From assembly GCF_028389875.1 (NCBI RefSeq), contig NC_084663.1:15824666-15888665 (forward strand): a stretch of DNA of 64,000 nt, in the 5' to 3' direction. Source of the stretch: Rhea pennata. Lineage: Eukaryota; Chordata; Aves; Rheiformes; Rheidae. Position numbers and translations under genes: made by a program. Shown one piece after another: positions 49,950 through 63,224 of the stretch; the stretch's first letter is position 1; each line of letters opens with the position of its first letter. The notes beneath the pieces are model-generated. The model saw only the letters and a program-made list of their open reading frames with translations. It was not told where the DNA came from and did not search any database.

Positions 49950-51912
49950 AGAATCATAAAATCATAGAATCAGTAAGGTTGGAAGGGACCTCTGGAGATC
50001 ATCTAGTCCAACCTCCCTGCTCAGCAGGGTCACCTAGAGCATGTTAGACAGGGTTGCATCCAGGCGGGCCTTGAAGACCTCCAGAGTAGGAGACTCCACA
50101 ACCTCTCTGGGCAACCTGTGCCAGTGCTCCGTCACTCTCATAGTGAAGAAATTCCCCCTCACGGTCAGGCGGAGCTTCCTGTGCTTCAATTTCTGCCCAT
50201 TGCCTCTTGTCCTGTCACATGGGATGACTGAAAAGAGTTTGTCCCCGTCCCCTTGACACCCTCCCTTCAGGTACTTATACACATTGATAAGATCCCCCCT
50301 CAGTCCTCTGCCCCAGGCTGAAGAGGCCCAATTCTCGCAGCCTTTCCTTGTAGGGCAGGTGCTCCAGCCCTTTGATCGTCTCTGTAGTCCTACGCTGGAC
50401 TCTCTCCAGTGGCTCCATGTCTCTCTTAGACTGGGGAGCCCAGAACTGGAGACAGGGCACTAGATGAGGCCTCCTCAGGGCTGAGTAGAGGGGCAGGATC
50501 ACCTCCCTCGACTTTCTGGCAACACTCTTCCTAATGCACCCCAGGATACATTGGCTTTCTTGGCCACAAGGGCACGTTGCTGGCTCATGGTCAATCTGTC
50601 ATCCACCAGCACTCCCAGGTCCTTCTCTGCAGAGCTGCTCTCCAGAATGTCAGCCCCCAGCTTGTACTGGTGCCTAGGGTTATTTCTCGCTAAGTGCAGG
50701 ACTCTGCACTTGCCCTTGTTGAACCTCATGAGGTTCTTCTCTGCCCAGCTCTCCAGCCTGTCCAGGTCTCTCTGAATGGCAGCACAGCCCTCAGGTGTAT
50801 CAGCCGCTCCTCTCAGCTTGGTATCATCAGCAAACTTGCTGGGCATGCACTCTGTCCCCTCATCCAGGTCGTTGATGAAGAAGTTGAACAGGATGGGACC
50901 CAGTACTGAGCCCTGGGGGATTCCACTAGCCACAGGCCTCCAGCTGGACTCCATGCCATTGATGACAACCCTCTGAGCTCTGCCTTTCAGCCAGTTCTCA
51001 GTCCACCTCACTGACCCGCACTTCCTGAGCTTATCTAGGAGGATGTTATGGGATACAGTGTCAAAAGCCCTGCTGAAGTCAAGGTACACAACATCCACTG
51101 CTCTCTCCTCATCTACCCAGCCAGTGACTCCATCATAGAAGGCTATCAGATTGGTCAAGAGGATTTCCCCATGGTGAATCCATGCTGGCTACTCCTGATC
51201 ACCTTCTTTTCTTCCATATGTCTGGAGATGACATCGAGAATGAGCTGTTCCATCACCTTTCCAGGGATGGAGGTGAGGCTGACGGGTCTGTAGTAGCCTG
51301 GGTCCTCTTTCTTGCCCTTTTTGAAGGCTGCAGTGACAATTGCTTTCGTCCAGTCCTCAGGCACCTCTCCAGTTCTCCATGACCTTTCAAAGATGGTGGA
51401 GAACAGCCTGGCAACAACATCCGCCAGCTCCCTCAGTACCCGTGGGTGCATCCCATCTGGGCCCATGGATTTGTGGGTGTCTAGCCTGCCCAGAAGGTCT
51501 CTAATCCTGTCCTCCTCAATGAAAGGAAAGTCTTCCCTTCTCTGGACTTTCTTCCTCATGTCCAGTCTACGGGATTCCTGGGGCTGCCCTTAGCAGTGAA
51601 GACTGAAGCAAAGGTGGCATTCAGTAATTCTGCCTTCTCTCTATCCCTTGTCACCAGGGCCCCTGCCCCATTCAGTAGCGGGCCCACATATTCCCTAGTC
51701 CTCCTCTTGCTGCTGATGTATTTGAAGAAGCCCTTCCTGTTGTGTTTGACATCCCTTGCCAGACTCAATTCCAGCTGGGCCTTAGCCTTCCTCGCAGCAT
51801 CTCTACATACTCTGACTTTTCTTCTCCCCTGGGTTAAATCCCTGATGTATCTATATCTCTTTTTGTCAACTCTTGAATACAGACTCTCCCTTCTGCAAAC
51901 ATCCTCATAGCA
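49950..51912 (-). mobile_element. CR1 LINE, 5'-truncated and frameshifted
   Basis: The left end (3' end of the element) has the ATTCTATG-like octamer repeats and the GGTTGGAAGGGACCTCTGGA signature of CR1. Reading leftward it encodes the middle and C-terminal part of ORF2: a segment with [20 protein letters not shown], reverse-transcriptase motifs ([22 protein letters not shown], and FADD at 50823-50834) and the C-terminal segment ending near 50034. The endonuclease half and ORF1 are missing, a typical 5' truncation. The ORF2 remnant is split over several frames, with shifts near 51560, 51158 and 50500, so it cannot make a working protein. It is a non-LTR retrotransposon, not a virus. Confidence 0.95.
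50034..51905 (-). pseudogene. CR1 ORF2 (reverse transcriptase) remnant
   Basis: Longest unbroken piece is 50499-51158 (219 codons), containing RT motifs A to C with the catalytic aspartates still present. Adjacent pieces are 51556-51768, 51155-51559, 50275-50502 and 50034-50282, each in a different frame from its neighbour. Few internal stops beyond the frameshifts suggest the copy is of moderate rather than great age. Confidence 0.9.
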
Positions 51913-54283
51913 TTTCCCATTAGTTTCACTATGACTTCATCTTTCTTGAACATGAGGGCTCAGTACTGAATTTCAGAGTATTTCAAGTGAGATCTCATCT
52001 GCGCATCATATAATAGTGCTAATATCTTTCTCCTTCTTCTGGAAAAATCACTTCTGACACAATCCATTCTTTTTTTTTTTTTTATGTTTTTTTGTGTTTT
52101 TTTCTTTCCCCAAGGCTACATCAGGTAGGCAGCTCAGCGACATTCTGGTTGTACTGGGAGGATGTTACACATATCTGACTTCAGCAGCATGAGAGCTGGG
52201 GCAAGTTCAAAAAGGCAGTGGGCAAGTACAGCTGCCTCCTCTCCATTTGGTGTCTGTAGTAGGTGGTGTATAACAGCTTACTGTAATTATCACCCAAGGC
52301 CTCCCCTCCCCCAACATTTCAGGCTAATGATCATCTACCACAGAACTGCAGATTGTTATTCATCTGCAAGTGTATGGATGTATTTTCCAAAAACTGAATT
52401 TATTTTATCTTAGACTTCAAGGTCACTTTTTTTTTTTTTTTCCTGTATTCAAAGCTTCCCGATTTTAACATTATCTTCTAGCTTGATGTCATTGGCAGTT
52501 TTCACCAGATCACTCCAGATTTTTGTAACAAAAATAATTAATGAAAATATTTAACAGATCAGTCTTCCACTCAACCTGGTACTTCCCCTTCAGATTCACC
52601 AGGTGAATTTGGCGTGTGTATATGTATCTTTTATAAAATCAGTCTGCATTTCTCTCCACTTACTTCTGTCCAATTTTCTCCAAAATTTGTTTTAGAGTCT
52701 CGCAGACTGCCGAGAAAAAGATCATGGTTCTTGGTTATCCAGAACTCTTACTTCTTCCCTTCACCGTATCTTAAATACACGAGTATTTAATGCACAAATG
52801 CACTGGTCTCATCACCCCTGACTTGGCTGGAAGTCAGGCTTAAACTTAAAAAATAAAATACTTTTGTGATTTCACTGTCATTTCTTTCAGATTCCAGGAT
52901 GGCCTCCTTTTCCTCTCCATTGAAGATTTTTATATCTCCAGCACCGGCCACATTTAAATTTGAAGATTTTTTTGTTTTTTTCCCCTCTCTAAAAGATGTG
53001 CTATAGTTTAGCTTCAACTTGAAAGTAATTGAAGGAGGTGTTAACTGAAGGCAGTTGTGCATCTGGGTTATGCAGATTGGAAAGTCAGAATAGACTCTTT
53101 TAGCTTAAAGTCCTTTCAACGTACGTCCAAGAGACCTGGGAAACTCAGCCTGCCTCCCGGCAGCTCTGCACTCACGGCTCCTCCTGAGCTGGGCCCCGGG
53201 GCTGGTGTGCCGGTCTGCTTGCTGGCTGATACACGTATTGGGGCTGCCTGTCATGCAAACAGGGAGATGCAAAGCTTTCAGAAAGAAAACTGCCACATTC
53301 CCTACCTAGATTTCAGGCTGCAATTTGTTAGTGACTATCTTAAGCTCTTTGCCACTATTAACTAAAGCGATGTAGCTCAATAGTGCAGACAGGAAGGCTG
53401 ATTCACCGGGGGATTCATTGGAACTGTTCTTGGTATCCAATGCACCTGAGCAAAGTTGAATTGTCATTCCTTTCTTCCTTTCAGTTTTCAAATCACTGTA
53501 AAATTTTGTAGTATAGCGAGAAACTAGACTGTTTGTGAGCTACCATGCTAGTATATTCACAAATATTGCAAGAGCCACAGAGTTACTAAAATCATTATTT
53601 AATATTTCAGTATAAATATGTGTGTTCTATGTCCTGTCATATCTGTATCAACCCAAACTAAACCAAAAAGTGTGTTTGGACCTGAAAATGCTGTAAATCT
53701 TTACTGAACTATCTTCATGTTCTACAGCAGACATTAAATCTCTAAGTACACCGTGCTCACAGTAGTGAGCTGATGAGTCTAATGACTCAGTCTATTAGGT
53801 ATCTTACAAGCCTTAAAAACAACTTTATATAAATTATACACAAGTTGAAGATAAACTATCACTCCCAACTATTAGACTACATGATATAAATTACAAAATT
53901 TAAAATATTTATATGTTCTCTAGTAGCTGTACAAGTTCTCTACAGACTGTCAGAATAATATAGGTCTATGTACAAACACATGCAAATAGGATTAACATTA
54001 CTTGCTTTTTCAACTATGTGAGTAGGTTGTCAGTGAAGTACGAAATAAGAAAATCCATGTGATTTTAGCCTCAATGTATGTACATAAATACATCTCTCTA
54101 TATATATACACATACACAAATACTAACAAGTTCATTCCAAAACTTGGAACATAATCTTATATAGCAAATCCTTCGTAAGGTTTATGAAAGTATCCATCAG
54201 TCTTCATGCATTACTGTATCTGTATTCACCTTCTGTTAAGTGACGCTGTGTTGTTGGATGATACAGAATTTGGAATATTCAGT
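51913..54283. other. intergenic DNA and likely SLC26A3 3' UTR
   Basis: Unique-looking DNA between the CR1 and the SLC26A3 stop. The right part is presumably the SLC26A3 3' UTR, read leftward; an ATTAAA on the minus strand at 53598-53603 is a possible poly(A) signal. T tracts occur near 52069-52082 and 52427-52441. No other gene seen. Confidence 0.45.
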
Positions 54284-54307
54284 CTAAAATTTTGTTTCTG
54301 TTGGAAT
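54284..54307 (-). CDS. SLC26A3: SLC26A3 terminal exon with PDZ ligand
   Basis: Seven codons, IPTETKF, then TAG, after a CTTCCTACAG acceptor. ETKF is the PDZ-binding C-terminus of DRA. The exon has the same coding length (24 bases) as the last SLC26A4 exon at 32044-32067. Confidence 0.92.
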   Translation of the reverse strand: MPTETKF

Positions 54308-57220
54308 CTGTAGGAAGGACGTAGAAATACATGTCATTTTGAGTAAGGAATAACCAGGGTATGTGCTCTCTAGTGAGCGATATATGAGAATTTGCTATTT
54401 CAAAGCAGGAAGGCTTTTGGGAAGGCCTTCGTCTAACATTCTACATTTCTGTATAATATTCAACCCATTTTTTCTTTATGTGGCTGCCATATTCCAGATC
54501 CTGCTTTTCTTTTTGTTACTAGAAAGCAGCCAAAAGCTACCCTTCTTATCCCTCCACCAAGCCCCCCTTCTGCCTGCAATGTTTGGGTGAACGGGAGTAA
54601 TGCTGAAGTTCTTTGCCCTGTGAACATGCTACCAGAGGCTTGTGAGCCCCTAGCAGGAGCCCCGTGAAACAGCCTTCACCCAGCCTCCCTCTGCGGATCA
54701 TCCGTGTGCTGCCAGCAGGCAACACCAGGGATAGCCTCTTGCGAGCAGCTTTGGGGGACTGCGTTTCCCAGAGGCCTGGGGCTGGAGAGCTGCTGCTGGA
54801 ACCACGAGCCTTACCGAGTGCTCCCGGCTGCGTAATCCTCTGCTGGTACTGATAATGCAATGGTTGTTGCTACCCTTCTCCTGCGGTGAACACAAGAAGT
54901 TTTGGGTTAGAAAATGGGATGTTTCTTCTTTTCTTTTTTTCCTTTTCTTTTACCTTTTTTTTTTGCATCAAAGGAGCCAGCCTGGAGGGAAGGAAGCTGC
55001 TCTCACTTGCCAACCCTTTGTGCTCCCCTGCGAGATCTCTGAGTCAGGGCAGAAAAGCTGGGCCAGTTTAACTAGGTAGGATTAGATCCTGATTCAAAGT
55101 ATCTAAAATTAGATACTGCTTCAAAGTACCCTGCCTTGGCCAGATCCACCTCCTCACCCACGTTCCCAAAGAGGTGGCTTCAAGCGAAATCCCCCGCGAG
55201 GCCCATCTCCAGGTTATTCACCCCTCCCGGTGAGCTAAAGTAGTAGTTTGCTAGGCACCTGGCCAAGGGCCATGGTTACTCTCCAAATCTGTTGGAGACC
55301 AGCTAGATTCTGATCATTACTGCTTGAATTTAGACACTACAGAGTGGATATGGCTAGATATGCAGATCACTGTTGGTTACCACTAAGCTAAACAAATGAC
55401 CTAATGTAATGTAGCAAAAGATGAAAACTGTAGCGTTACCTCAGTGGTCTTTAATTTCGGTGAGCTGGCTATGTCCTTCTTCAGTAAAATATGTAAAACT
55501 GCATCATGAATGGTGAGAAAAAACATAGATGGCTTAATCTCCTCATCAAAAAACGTGCTTCTCTCCAGTTTGTCCAGGAAACCCTCTGCAGGGGAACAAA
55601 ACCGAAATACAAAGTGGTTTATATTAAAACTGAAGAAATGATATATCTTAGCATGACCACTGAGTGAACACACAGGAATTCTGGTTAGGTGCACTATTTT
55701 GTTTATTATCACAGATGGGTTCCTGTTTATTGATATGGAGAGGGTGGGATATAAACTTCTATCAGTGCTGCCCCAGGCAGGAGAGACTTTGAGCCCCATC
55801 TCTTTTTTGATGCCAACCTAGGCCATGCAATAGTGGCTTCTTGTTGCCCACAGCTGGGAGGCACAGACTGGGCAGCTGTAGGCAAAATGCACCTTCACAC
55901 ACAGCTGTCACAGGCCACTGTGGGTGGCATGAGATAGATCATGAATCCTCTCAGCTGGAGCTGTAGTCCTGTGGTCACCTGTTTTTTTTTCCCCTTAGCT
56001 GAAGGTTTGGATGTAGCAGCCACCAGAAGAGACCCAGGACAGCACAGCCCTTCACTCTTGCAGGACTGGGCACTTGCTTTTGTGGGGACAGAGTGATAAG
56101 AGAGGCAGAGAAATAGCAGGACACAGCAGGACATAAGAGATGGGAAGAGGGAGAGAGATGTAAAGGAGGAAACCAGAGTGAAAAAAGCTTGGAGGATGCT
56201 GGAGTTACAGGTCTTAGTTCCCTTTCTGCTTGTCCTGCTCTTGGTCACCACATTTAAAATGTCCATCTCATTTCAAGATTGTGTAGTTTGGCATGTGGCT
56301 TTCTGGCACAATCAGCACAGGGGTTGTCTCCAGGACTGCTTCATTATGTGTACAGGTTTGGACTGCGTCTGGAATGCCCTGGGGTGGATGAGGAAGGCAG
56401 CGAGATGAGGCAGAGCTAAATAGAGACTAACAGAAACCCAAGAACTCACCATGGGCCCCCACGATATAAGTATCTACGTCAATCCAGAAAAATTCTTTCA
56501 AAGTCTGTTGAACAGAAAACAGGCAGTATTTGGTTACTGATATTTTTCCTGTTAACAGCCATTACAGTGGTTAGCTGCAGCAGATATTCAGGCAAATTTA
56601 AGATATCGATCACATTTTGAACAATGGTGAAAAGCTCTAAATCCAGCCCCTGCTGCACCTAAAGCCAGAATGGTCTCTTCATATGGCTGCAGGCAGGGGT
56701 GACTGATCTTTTTGAAAAGGGGCAGTATGAAATACATTTAGCACACAGTGAAAAAAGGATCTCTCATAAATTGTATGGCTTTATTGCACCTACTTTACGC
56801 ACGATGAAATTGAGACTCCAGAAGGTTCTGGAGAGATTTTTCTAGCCAGAAGTTCAAGCAGAACTAGCTTCCACCATATGTAGTGGATGCTTAGTTCCTA
56901 TGGAAATAGGTTCATGCACCTAATTTTGGGTTTTAATATTTAATTGTAGCTACCACTACCACTGCTTGAAAATATTATCCTTTTTTCTTTGTTCAAGGTT
57001 GCCCTGGAAAGTGACAGCAGGAGCAGAAATGAAACTCCAGTGTTCTAACCCCCAACCCTATCATTAGAGCCATATTTCATATGTACATTTCTGTAAAGCT
57101 TCACAGAATGTTGCTAGTTGAAGAAAGGTTACCAGAGCTAGCAATGATGCTCTAACTCCAATCAACATTTAGATTAGATCCTATGATTATATATATATAT
57201 AAAAATACTATGTGTATGTA

Positions 57221-57266
<46 letters not shown>

Positions 57267-60200
57267 CTATCTTATATTTAGGCAGTATTATATCCTTATA
57301 TCCTAAACATTCTCCATGGAAAATGTATATTAGAATTAACAATAACTGAAAGGTTGCCACTGATTTTCCAGTCCATATAGAAATACCTTTAAGAAGCTCA
57401 TTACTTTCAAATACTTTTCTTTTTAAATGTTCACTGTCTGTCTGCCTCATTAATTAGAATTACCTTTTGGAGGATCCTCATAGCAGAAACATCGAGGAAG
57501 GACACTGCTGAGAAATCCAGAATGATGCTGTGGATGTCCACTCTGGGCACAGAGATGGTGGGAGGGAAGTCAGCACTCCAGTCTATCTTAACAGGCAAGT
57601 CCGTCAGGTCGGTGGGCTGGTCCAGTTCCTCTATCCTGTTGTTGTCTAATTCTTCATCAGACTCATGTGTGTAGTTAGCCATGCAGACCAAGCCTTTCTG
57701 TGTCAAAGGAGGAAAGTGGCACAGTCAGTACTGCTGTTTAAGACCTGCCCAGGGGAGAGAGTGCATCTTAAACCAGGGTGAGAGTCACAGCAATGTGAAG
57801 CTTGTGTATGCCTAAGACGGAGCAGGAGCTACCTGCTCTTTACACTAGAGAAAGTTCTGCCTCCTCCCGGTCTGGAGGAGTTTGGAAATGTCGGCATTCC
57901 TCTCATTAATCATTTAATCGTCATCATAATCAATTGATCATTGCGTTTTTTGTTCCACAAGGATATATTATTCCCAAAGTCAATGGTCAGATACCCTTTG
58001 ATTCAGTGGCTTTGGAATAAGTCAACAAAAAGCATGAAGGATTTGGACTGAGAGGGAATCAACTTTATCTTTTCATTAATCCAGCATGAACATTGCCTCT
58101 GCGTGATCTGATCCTGTCAGCTGAAGCCAAGTAAAAGTCCACTGCAGACACGCAAGCGCTGCCTGTGGTATGGCTATGGGTCTCTAACTGTGAGCCCATG
58201 TAAAATCTTATTTTTGAAACTTGCATTTAGGTCATGAGGTGGCAATCTGAGGATAGCATATTGAATTAGGACATGGCAGGAGGAGGCTGAGAGGTGCTTT
58301 TCAGTCACTACAAGCTAGAGAGCTCGTTGCTTAATTCCTGGGGTCTTGCCCAGTTTACTCCCAACCTATCTGCATTTAGTGGAGTTGATTTACTTACAGG
58401 TGTCACTTGCAGCTCTCCTTTCTTCAGCATCTTTCTGATTTTCCTCAGAGCTTTGTTGCGTTTCCTCAAGACTCTCAATGGGTTGAAGCCGACCTGCAGA
58501 AACAGGACTGGGAATAATTCTTCAGGTTTAGCCAAAAATTCCAGTACCATATCAGAAAAGCATGATGTTCAGTCTAGAAACACTAGAAAACCAGACGCAA
58601 GCAAAAATAAATCAATCAATATCCTTAGCTGGATTCATTACAGTGCATAGAGCTTTTCTAAGAAAGATATTTCTTTGTATTTCTTTACTACCTTTAGATC
58701 TATGGTGTTTATAATTTAGAAATGCCTTTTGGAGCTGTTTTACTTTGAAACAGAGCCCCTTGTGCAGCTGCTCACCATGGCCCTCCCCGGCTTTTCTCCG
58801 TCTTTACAGAGCACAACCATCTGCCATTCCCTTGTCCTGCCAAGAGGACATGGTGCCACCATGTCCCTATGCATACAAGGCTGCAAGCCGAGGAGAGAGC
58901 ACTGGTGAAACTGGAACTGGGACTAGGCTGGTGACTGGGCTGCATCTTTGGTCTGTGTCTGTGGTGCCTCATGCCTGTGATGGGGCCTCTCTGCGACATT
59001 AAAAGGTCCAGGGCAAAACCCCAGTAACAGCAGGGTTTTGCAGCATCTCACCTGGCTTTTCTTTCCAGTCATATGGGCAGGGTTCATGCTTTATGTGACC
59101 CAATGTCATATAGACATTGTTTTCTTTTCTTGAAGAAGAAAAACAAAAGTAATCATGCTGTCTGCATGAGTGTCTTGAATTTGTTAGCCAGTTTTAACAA
59201 AATTAGATGAGACTAATAAGGATAAAAACCCACTAAATTCCTGCAAATATTCTGAAATCCTCAGTGTGGAAGGAAAGGGAGATTATTGATATGAGTTCAA
59301 TTCAAACAGCCTAGCTGGAGAGGTCTTCTCTGGTCTGCTGAGGGATGGAGGAGCCTGGCCTCCTGTGCTAGCTACAGAGCAACATGCTGCCATTGCCCAG
59401 GTGGCACAGAAAAAAACGAGTTCTCCTTCGTAACATGATTCCATTCAGCTCTTCTTCTGCCTGTTGAGATTAAGATCTTTGGGGCAAGTAAATGTAACAT
59501 TTACTGGATATAAATAATATAAATGATAATGCAATAATATCCTTTTATATGTCAATGCACAATAATATCTCTGTGCCCATGGTACTTTTTTTCTAAAGCA
59601 CTTTGAAATACGTGTATACATTGTTATGGTATAAATTCAGCACAAGTCAGGCTGTTCTGTTTCTCAGAGGTATGTATGCACATATAGGAGTAGAAAATTA
59701 ATATTTGAATAATGCACAGAAATCTTTGAACTGTGAATAGACTGCCTACCTGCTAATTATTGGGAATTGCATTCACCTTTAATACATAATGCAATTCATC
59801 TATTTAAAACGAGCAACAAACACTTACAGCAGTGATGAGCTTCTCTTTGAAGAATTCAGCATTAGCAAAGAAGATAGGAGATGAGCATCTGAAAATCTTC
59901 ACTCCCTCTGGCTCATAGATCTGTATAATGAAGCAACAGTATCACTAATGCCATCTATTACAGAAACACAAATGCAGCAAATAATGAAAGAAATAAGAAA
60001 TTTCTCACATCAGTGTAATCCTTCCTGTTTCTGTAGATGTCACTTCTTCCAACGTTAGCCAGAACGGTGCAGCTTGGACTGTAAACAAACATACAAAGTT
60101 ATTTGTACCTCCTACTGCAACCTGGTGGACTGGACAGTGGGGATCATGGTGAAACCTATAGTTTGCTGCTTGATTGCCTTGTGGTTCAAGGATTGGACAA

Positions 60201-63200
60201 AATGACCTCCATATGGGCAGCAGGTATAATGACAGTGGCATGAAACCCTTCTTTTGCAAAGCTGAAACAGCTTGGTGAATGATTTAAGACATTAACATCT
60301 CTGGCTGCGTCTTGAGGAAGATTTCACTCAAATGTGAGAATGGTGACAGCAAGCAGTGCTGTTTGATTTTGATGCCATTGTCTGATTTTGATTTGATGTC
60401 TTATTGTGAGTTAGCTGTTTCCCCAAGCTAGTAAGCAGTTATTCATGTGAGCTGATGCAGGAATAGTAATTGCTGTAGTTAGTGCAGCCCCATGCGGTGC
60501 CGGATTGTTGTGCCTGTGTATGAGACCTCCCAGGTGAGCATTTGCCCTGTCCAGCAGCCCTCCCTAACCTGGCTTTGTACGCAGAGTCACACCACAGGAA
60601 CCAATATTAATACCCTCTTCTTCTCACAAACTTACCTGTTTTGGGGGGTATTTAGCATGCATGCAGCTAGGGACATTTCTTTACTCCTAAATACCTCTGC
60701 CCAGTTTCTTTCAGAGATTGCAATGTCAATTTTGCTGCAGTTTGCAGCACCCAGTGAGTGAAGATGGGAATGGTACTTCTCAGACATGCAACAACCCTGC
60801 TAGGGAGCCCCACGGCAGCCTGAGTCCCTACCCCGATTCAGCTTGCCAAGGGGCTTAGCACAGCCCTCCAGCAGCACCCTGCTTACCCCATGGGAAACCA
60901 AGGAGCTTGCTGCTGGGCTGAAGGGGAGTCTTACATTCAAGTCTTCAGATGCAAAATTGATTTTTAATATACTGTTGCTTGACAGACCAAGGCACGTGAC
61001 TCTGGCCTTCACTTTCTGAGAGGAGATTATTTATACCCTGAGGCCCAGAGGTATTTTATTGTCTCATTCAGCAGGTACTCACATCTGGGAGCGGATGATC
61101 ACAGTCAAAAGCTGGAAGGCCACAGCAACCGCCAGCCCAATGTCCAGGCCAAGGAAGACGGCGGCCAAAAATGTCACCACCCATATGGCCTGCAACGAGC
61201 GGAGAAGCGGTCCAAGGTTACCCACAGGTTATGGACTTGTATCATGAGCCCAGAGTGGGAGCAGGAACATCTGAACTGATATCTCGGCTCTGAAATGGCT
61301 GTCCTTACCCCTTTGGTAAGTGGTTTCATGTTTCCTATTTTTTCCGTAGTGGGAGCTACATGAGTGTATGAAAGGGAATGTGTAGCCCATGCATTAGTTA
61401 TTTAGACATGTTACACAATCTTTTTTTGGCATTTGACTTCAAATAATGAGTCATATTTTGATGAAATTGATGTAAATTAATGTAGAAAAGAGAAGTTAGC
61501 AGAGAGAATTGACTGAAAACAGGTAGAACAAAATGCAAAACATAAACAAGGAGTGTAAGAATGAAAAAGGCAAGCTACTGTTGTAATTTCCATTTGGTGA
61601 AGTAAGGCAGGTATAAAAATAAAGATAAAATAAAGGGAGGCATAAAAATAAAGGGGATTTGTAAAATAAATGATTTTTCTGTAGTGTTTCGTTCCTGAAC
61701 ATGCGCGGGACTCCACTTACTTACACAGTCATGCTTGTCTTTTCTCCATAAGACGCCTATTTCCTTGAACTGCATGAGCATTCCCTTTAAGTTGCCAAGA
61801 GCCAAAGATGCAAGGACTGACTGTTAACAAAGACCAAAATGTTGCATTGTAAAACAAGCAAAGCATATGTTGAATGTTAAGACTTAAAAGAGCATACAAA
61901 TAGCATCAAAGCGCAGCTGAAAGGTTGGGCAGCTCCTCCAGGTGCATCGCTGCTACTAGTCAGGATGCACCTTTCCATCGCACAGGAATCTCCCTAGCCA
62001 GAGCGCAGCATGGGACCTGACTCATGACTGTAAGTCCCGCTTATTTTTGGCACCTAAAAGCTGGTGCTGTGATGTTTGGATGTTTGGGCACCTGTGTTCC
62101 CTTTGAAGGTCTGAACTGAGATCAGTAACAGCTGCTCCTGGCTGCCTTCACCTTCCTCACTGTCACTCATCTGGAAAGAAAGGCCCTGATTTAAACTTTA
62201 GTGCAGTGTCCTTCTGGGGAAAAAACAGAGAAGTGCTTCATGTCCCTCTCACAGAACATCCCCAATAAAATCCGATAGCATTGTACAGTAATTGCTATAA
62301 CAGAGTGGAACTGTGGGGTTTAAGTAGGAACGATTCCTGCATACCTTTCCGCTGCACAAGATGACCTGGACACCTGTTGAAGTGTCATTTCCTATTGTAT
62401 CCTGTGAGCTATGGGTTATCTCATCCCTGCACAGGGAGACTCAGTGAAGAAGCAGCTGACCGCTTCTCTCTGTGTGTATAGTCAAAATCACATCTATGAT
62501 CCTCTCTGCCATCATCTGAGAAAAAAACCCTGGATTTTGCAAAATGCTGCTCTGCTCCACTGGGGTCTATAAAACCTCCTGCTGACTCTTCCTGCAGCAG
62601 CTCTTTCTTTGGTGAGCAGGAAGAAGCGCTAGGTGAAACCAGTGAATACCTTCTGTAATGGCTCCAAGAGAAACCCAATGGCCAAGATCACAATCATGAC
62701 GATGATAGCTGAGATAATACCAGCAATCTGCATGAGAAAACAATTCCACTGTGAATCTGTGCTCCGAGGCCTTAGGGTCAGCCAGCTTAGAGTGCTTTCT
62801 CGCATTAAATGCCACTATCATCTTTTATCTTCTGTACCTGGGTTTTGCCTCCCGTGCTCTCCTGTACACCTGATCTTGACAGCGCTGTACTGGAGGCAAA
62901 TCCTTTGAATGATCCTCCAACTATATTACCTATCCCAAAAGCAATTAGTTCCTGGAATAAAAACATAGGAGACTGTTCTTAAAAGGCAGTTCAGGACAGT
63001 TATTCACAAGGCAAAGCATTCCTAAAATGACTTATTCCCTATGGACTAATAACGCAGCATTGAGTTATTTGCCTACCTGGTTGCCATCTAGTGGGTAGTC
63101 ATGCTTGATGGAATACACTTTGGCCACCGAGAAGGCTACTGCAAACCCAACAATTGCAATGGAAAAGCCGTCGCCTATACACCTTTGGAAGACGCTTATA

Positions 63201-63224
63201 TCAGGTGCAACAGGAGTCTGAAAT
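54284..63224 (-). CDS. SLC26A3: SLC26A3 (DRA, down-regulated in adenoma), 3' part
   Basis: Intestinal apical Cl-/HCO3- exchanger. Coding exons from 5' to 3' on the minus strand: 63224-63077, 62951-62838, 62727-62650, 61820-61725, 61189-61083, 60078-60009, 59920-59828, 58493-58398, 57697-57464, 56504-56450, 55585-55440, 54880-54815, 54307-54284. They total 1327 bases, the last 442 or so residues. Upstream exons, including the start, lie right of the window. Junctions are GT-AG and in phase. The segment holds the second half of the membrane domain ([35 protein letters not shown]) and a full STAS domain ([19 protein letters not shown]). The C-terminus is ETKF, identical to the mammalian PDZ ligand that binds NHERF-family scaffolds. 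SLC26A3 rather than A4 is shown by [27 protein letters not shown] and ETKF. No breaks seen. Confidence 0.95.
54815..54880 (-). CDS. SLC26A3: SLC26A3 penultimate coding exon, divergent
   Basis: 22 codons, the same length as the mammalian exon, flanked by TTCACCGCAG and TCG|GTAAGG. It starts EKG and contains [10 protein letters not shown], aligning with the mammalian EK...TNGGLRNR pattern. The middle is strongly diverged (SNNHCII), so it is recognisable only by length, phase, ends and position. It lies in a relatively GC-rich patch. Confidence 0.8.
55440..55585 (-). CDS. SLC26A3: SLC26A3 exon 19 equivalent, end of STAS domain
   Basis: 146 bp, identical in length to the SLC26A4 exon at 29243-29388. 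Encodes [20 protein letters not shown] and [17 protein letters not shown], the last STAS helix shared by both paralogs. The donor GTAACG is weaker than average. Confidence 0.94.
57188..57262. repeat. TA / TG microsatellite in an SLC26A3 intron
   Basis: An interrupted (TA)n block, then TGTG/TATG steps, then about 18 uninterrupted TA units. It lies in intron 56505-57463, roughly 200 bp from the large STAS exon. Alternating purine-pyrimidine sequence is prone to length variation. Confidence 0.95.
57464..57697 (-). CDS. SLC26A3: SLC26A3 exon 17 equivalent, STAS core
   Basis: 78 codons. The acidic loop [17 protein letters not shown] is followed by the conserved STAS core from [13 protein letters not shown] to [12 protein letters not shown]. 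It is one codon longer than the SLC26A4 counterpart (234 against 231 bp); almost all the difference between paralogs lies in the loop. Confidence 0.95.
58494..59827 (-). other. SLC26A3: SLC26A3 intron, no further feature
   Basis: Largest SLC26A3 intron in the window (1334 bp), between the exons at 59828-59920 and 58398-58493. Short open frames only; no repeat family recognised. The next largest introns (60079-61082, 61821-62649, 56505-57463) also hold no recognised gene. Confidence 0.75.

Noticed and set aside
57188-57262. TA/TG alternating repeat considered as a structured regulatory site
   Set aside because: Best explained as an ordinary microsatellite; nothing links it to the nearby exon.
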